A stretch of DNA of 64,000 nt, taken from contig NZ_JABAEF010000005.1 in NCBI RefSeq assembly GCF_023701945.1, forward strand, positions 268,255 to 332,254. The letters run 5' to 3'. This stretch comes from Rhizobium sp. CG5 (GTDB taxonomy: Bacteria; Pseudomonadota; Alphaproteobacteria; Rhizobiales; Rhizobiaceae). The notes under the pieces are model-generated. The model did not search any database and was not told the origin of the DNA. It saw only the letters and a list, made by a program, of their open reading frames with translations. Numbering within the stretch: the first letter of the stretch is position 1; every line of letters starts with the position of its first letter. Positions 63,585 through 64,000 of this stretch are shown one piece after another. The position numbers and the translations under genes were made by a program.

Positions 63585-64000
63585 TCACATATTCGGATAG
63601 ACCGGTCCTTCGCCGCCCTGGGGCGGGACCCAGGTGATGTTCTGGTTGGGGTCCTTGATGTCGCAGGTCTTGCAGTGCACGCAGTTCTGGGCGTTGATGA
63701 CGAAAACGTCCTCGCCGTCCTTTTCCACCCATTCGTAGACGCCGGCCGGACAGTAGCGGGTCGATGGGCCCGCATAGATGTCGTGTTCGGAGCGCTTCTG
63801 CAGCTGCATGTCCTTGACCTTGAGGTGCACCGGCTGGTCCTCCTCGTGGTTGGTGTTGGACAGGAAGACCGATGACAGGCGGTCGAAGGTCAGCACACCA
63901 TCCGGCCGTGGATAGGCGATCGGCTTGTGTTTGGCGGCCGGCTCCAGCGAGGCCGCATCGGTCTTGCCGTGTTTCAGCGTGCCGAAGACCGAGAGACCGA
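63585..64000 (-). CDS. Electron transfer flavoprotein-ubiquinone oxidoreductase, C-terminal part
   Basis: Links ETF-dependent acyl-CoA dehydrogenases to the ubiquinone pool. Only the last 138 codons are in the window; the 5' end is beyond 64000. The visible part has the FAD/ubiquinone-domain end (GLSVFGTLKHGKTDAASLEP). The 4Fe-4S domain follows with cysteines in RYCPAGVY and NCVHCKTCDIKDP, ending GGEGPVYPNM. All four cluster cysteines are present. It is related in function to the glutaryl-CoA dehydrogenase at 24237. Confidence 0.95.
   Translation of the reverse strand, partial: GLSVFGTLKHGKTDAASLEPAAKHKPIAYPRPDGVLTFDRLSSVFLSNTNHEEDQPVHLKVKDMQLQKRSEHDIYAGPSTRYCPAGVYEWVEKDGEDVFVINAQNCVHCKTCDIKDPNQNITWVPPQGGEGPVYPNM

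Overview
The window is about 62-65% GC (judged by eye) and reads as chromosome of an alphaproteobacterium of the Rhizobiaceae (Rhizobium/Agrobacterium group). The evidence is the block era-rnc-lepB-acpS-DUF2062-DUF3563-rel-rpoZ, the smpB/dapA/soluble lytic transglycosylase neighbourhood, an omp2/ropA-type porin pair, paired-palindrome intergenic elements typical of rhizobia, and many LysR, SDR and ABC-transporter genes. All calls come from reading the translations and the DNA; no database search was run.

Layout. 1-6.6 kb (minus strand): housekeeping block of era (cut by the window edge), rnc, lepB, acpS, a DUF2062 membrane protein, a 50-aa DUF3563 protein, the bifunctional (p)ppGpp enzyme and rpoZ. 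6.9-16.2 kb: NYN-domain protein, ada overlapping a PEP-mutase/isocitrate-lyase-like gene, a LysR regulator, DUF3830-smpB, dapA, a lytic transglycosylase and an alpha/beta hydrolase. 16.2-20.6 kb: two divergent porins whose 5' ends form a 198-bp perfect inverted repeat around a tRNA-Ser(GCU), followed by an orphan tyrosine recombinase. 20.7-27.5 kb: aldolase plus ferredoxin-reductase-like pair, RTX protein, glutaryl-CoA dehydrogenase, orphan outer-membrane efflux lipoprotein. 28-31.3 kb: two PilZ-type proteins around a host-attachment-type protein, an aminotransferase, a Rhizobiaceae palindromic repeat and a SEL1-like protein. 31.8-43.5 kb: accessory metabolism and regulation (DUF2147, tautomerase/SDR/LysR, two tiny secreted proteins, AMP nucleosidase, an unrecognised gene with foreign codon use, OsmC/PadR/DUF2218, SDR, PAS-PAS chemoreceptor, LysR/SDR). 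43.6-52.1 kb: class III aminotransferase divergent from a glutamine-synthetase-like gene and a complete peptide/opine-type ABC transporter, probably a polyamine or amino-compound uptake and catabolism locus. 52.3-61.4 kb: lipid kinase, MFS and two DMT exporters, quinone-oxidoreductase-like enzyme, Lrp and AraC regulators, L,D-transpeptidase, DoxX, VapBC toxin-antitoxin. 61.5-64 kb: serralysin-type RTX metalloprotease and the C-terminal end of ETF-ubiquinone oxidoreductase.

The most notable structure is the porin locus. The 198-bp arms are identical and end abruptly on both sides. They include the ribosome binding site, the signal peptide and 58 codons. Inversion between them would exchange the promoters of the two porins, and a tyrosine recombinase gene lies just beyond the second porin. 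Gene conversion, as known for the Brucella omp2a/omp2b pair, is the conservative explanation.
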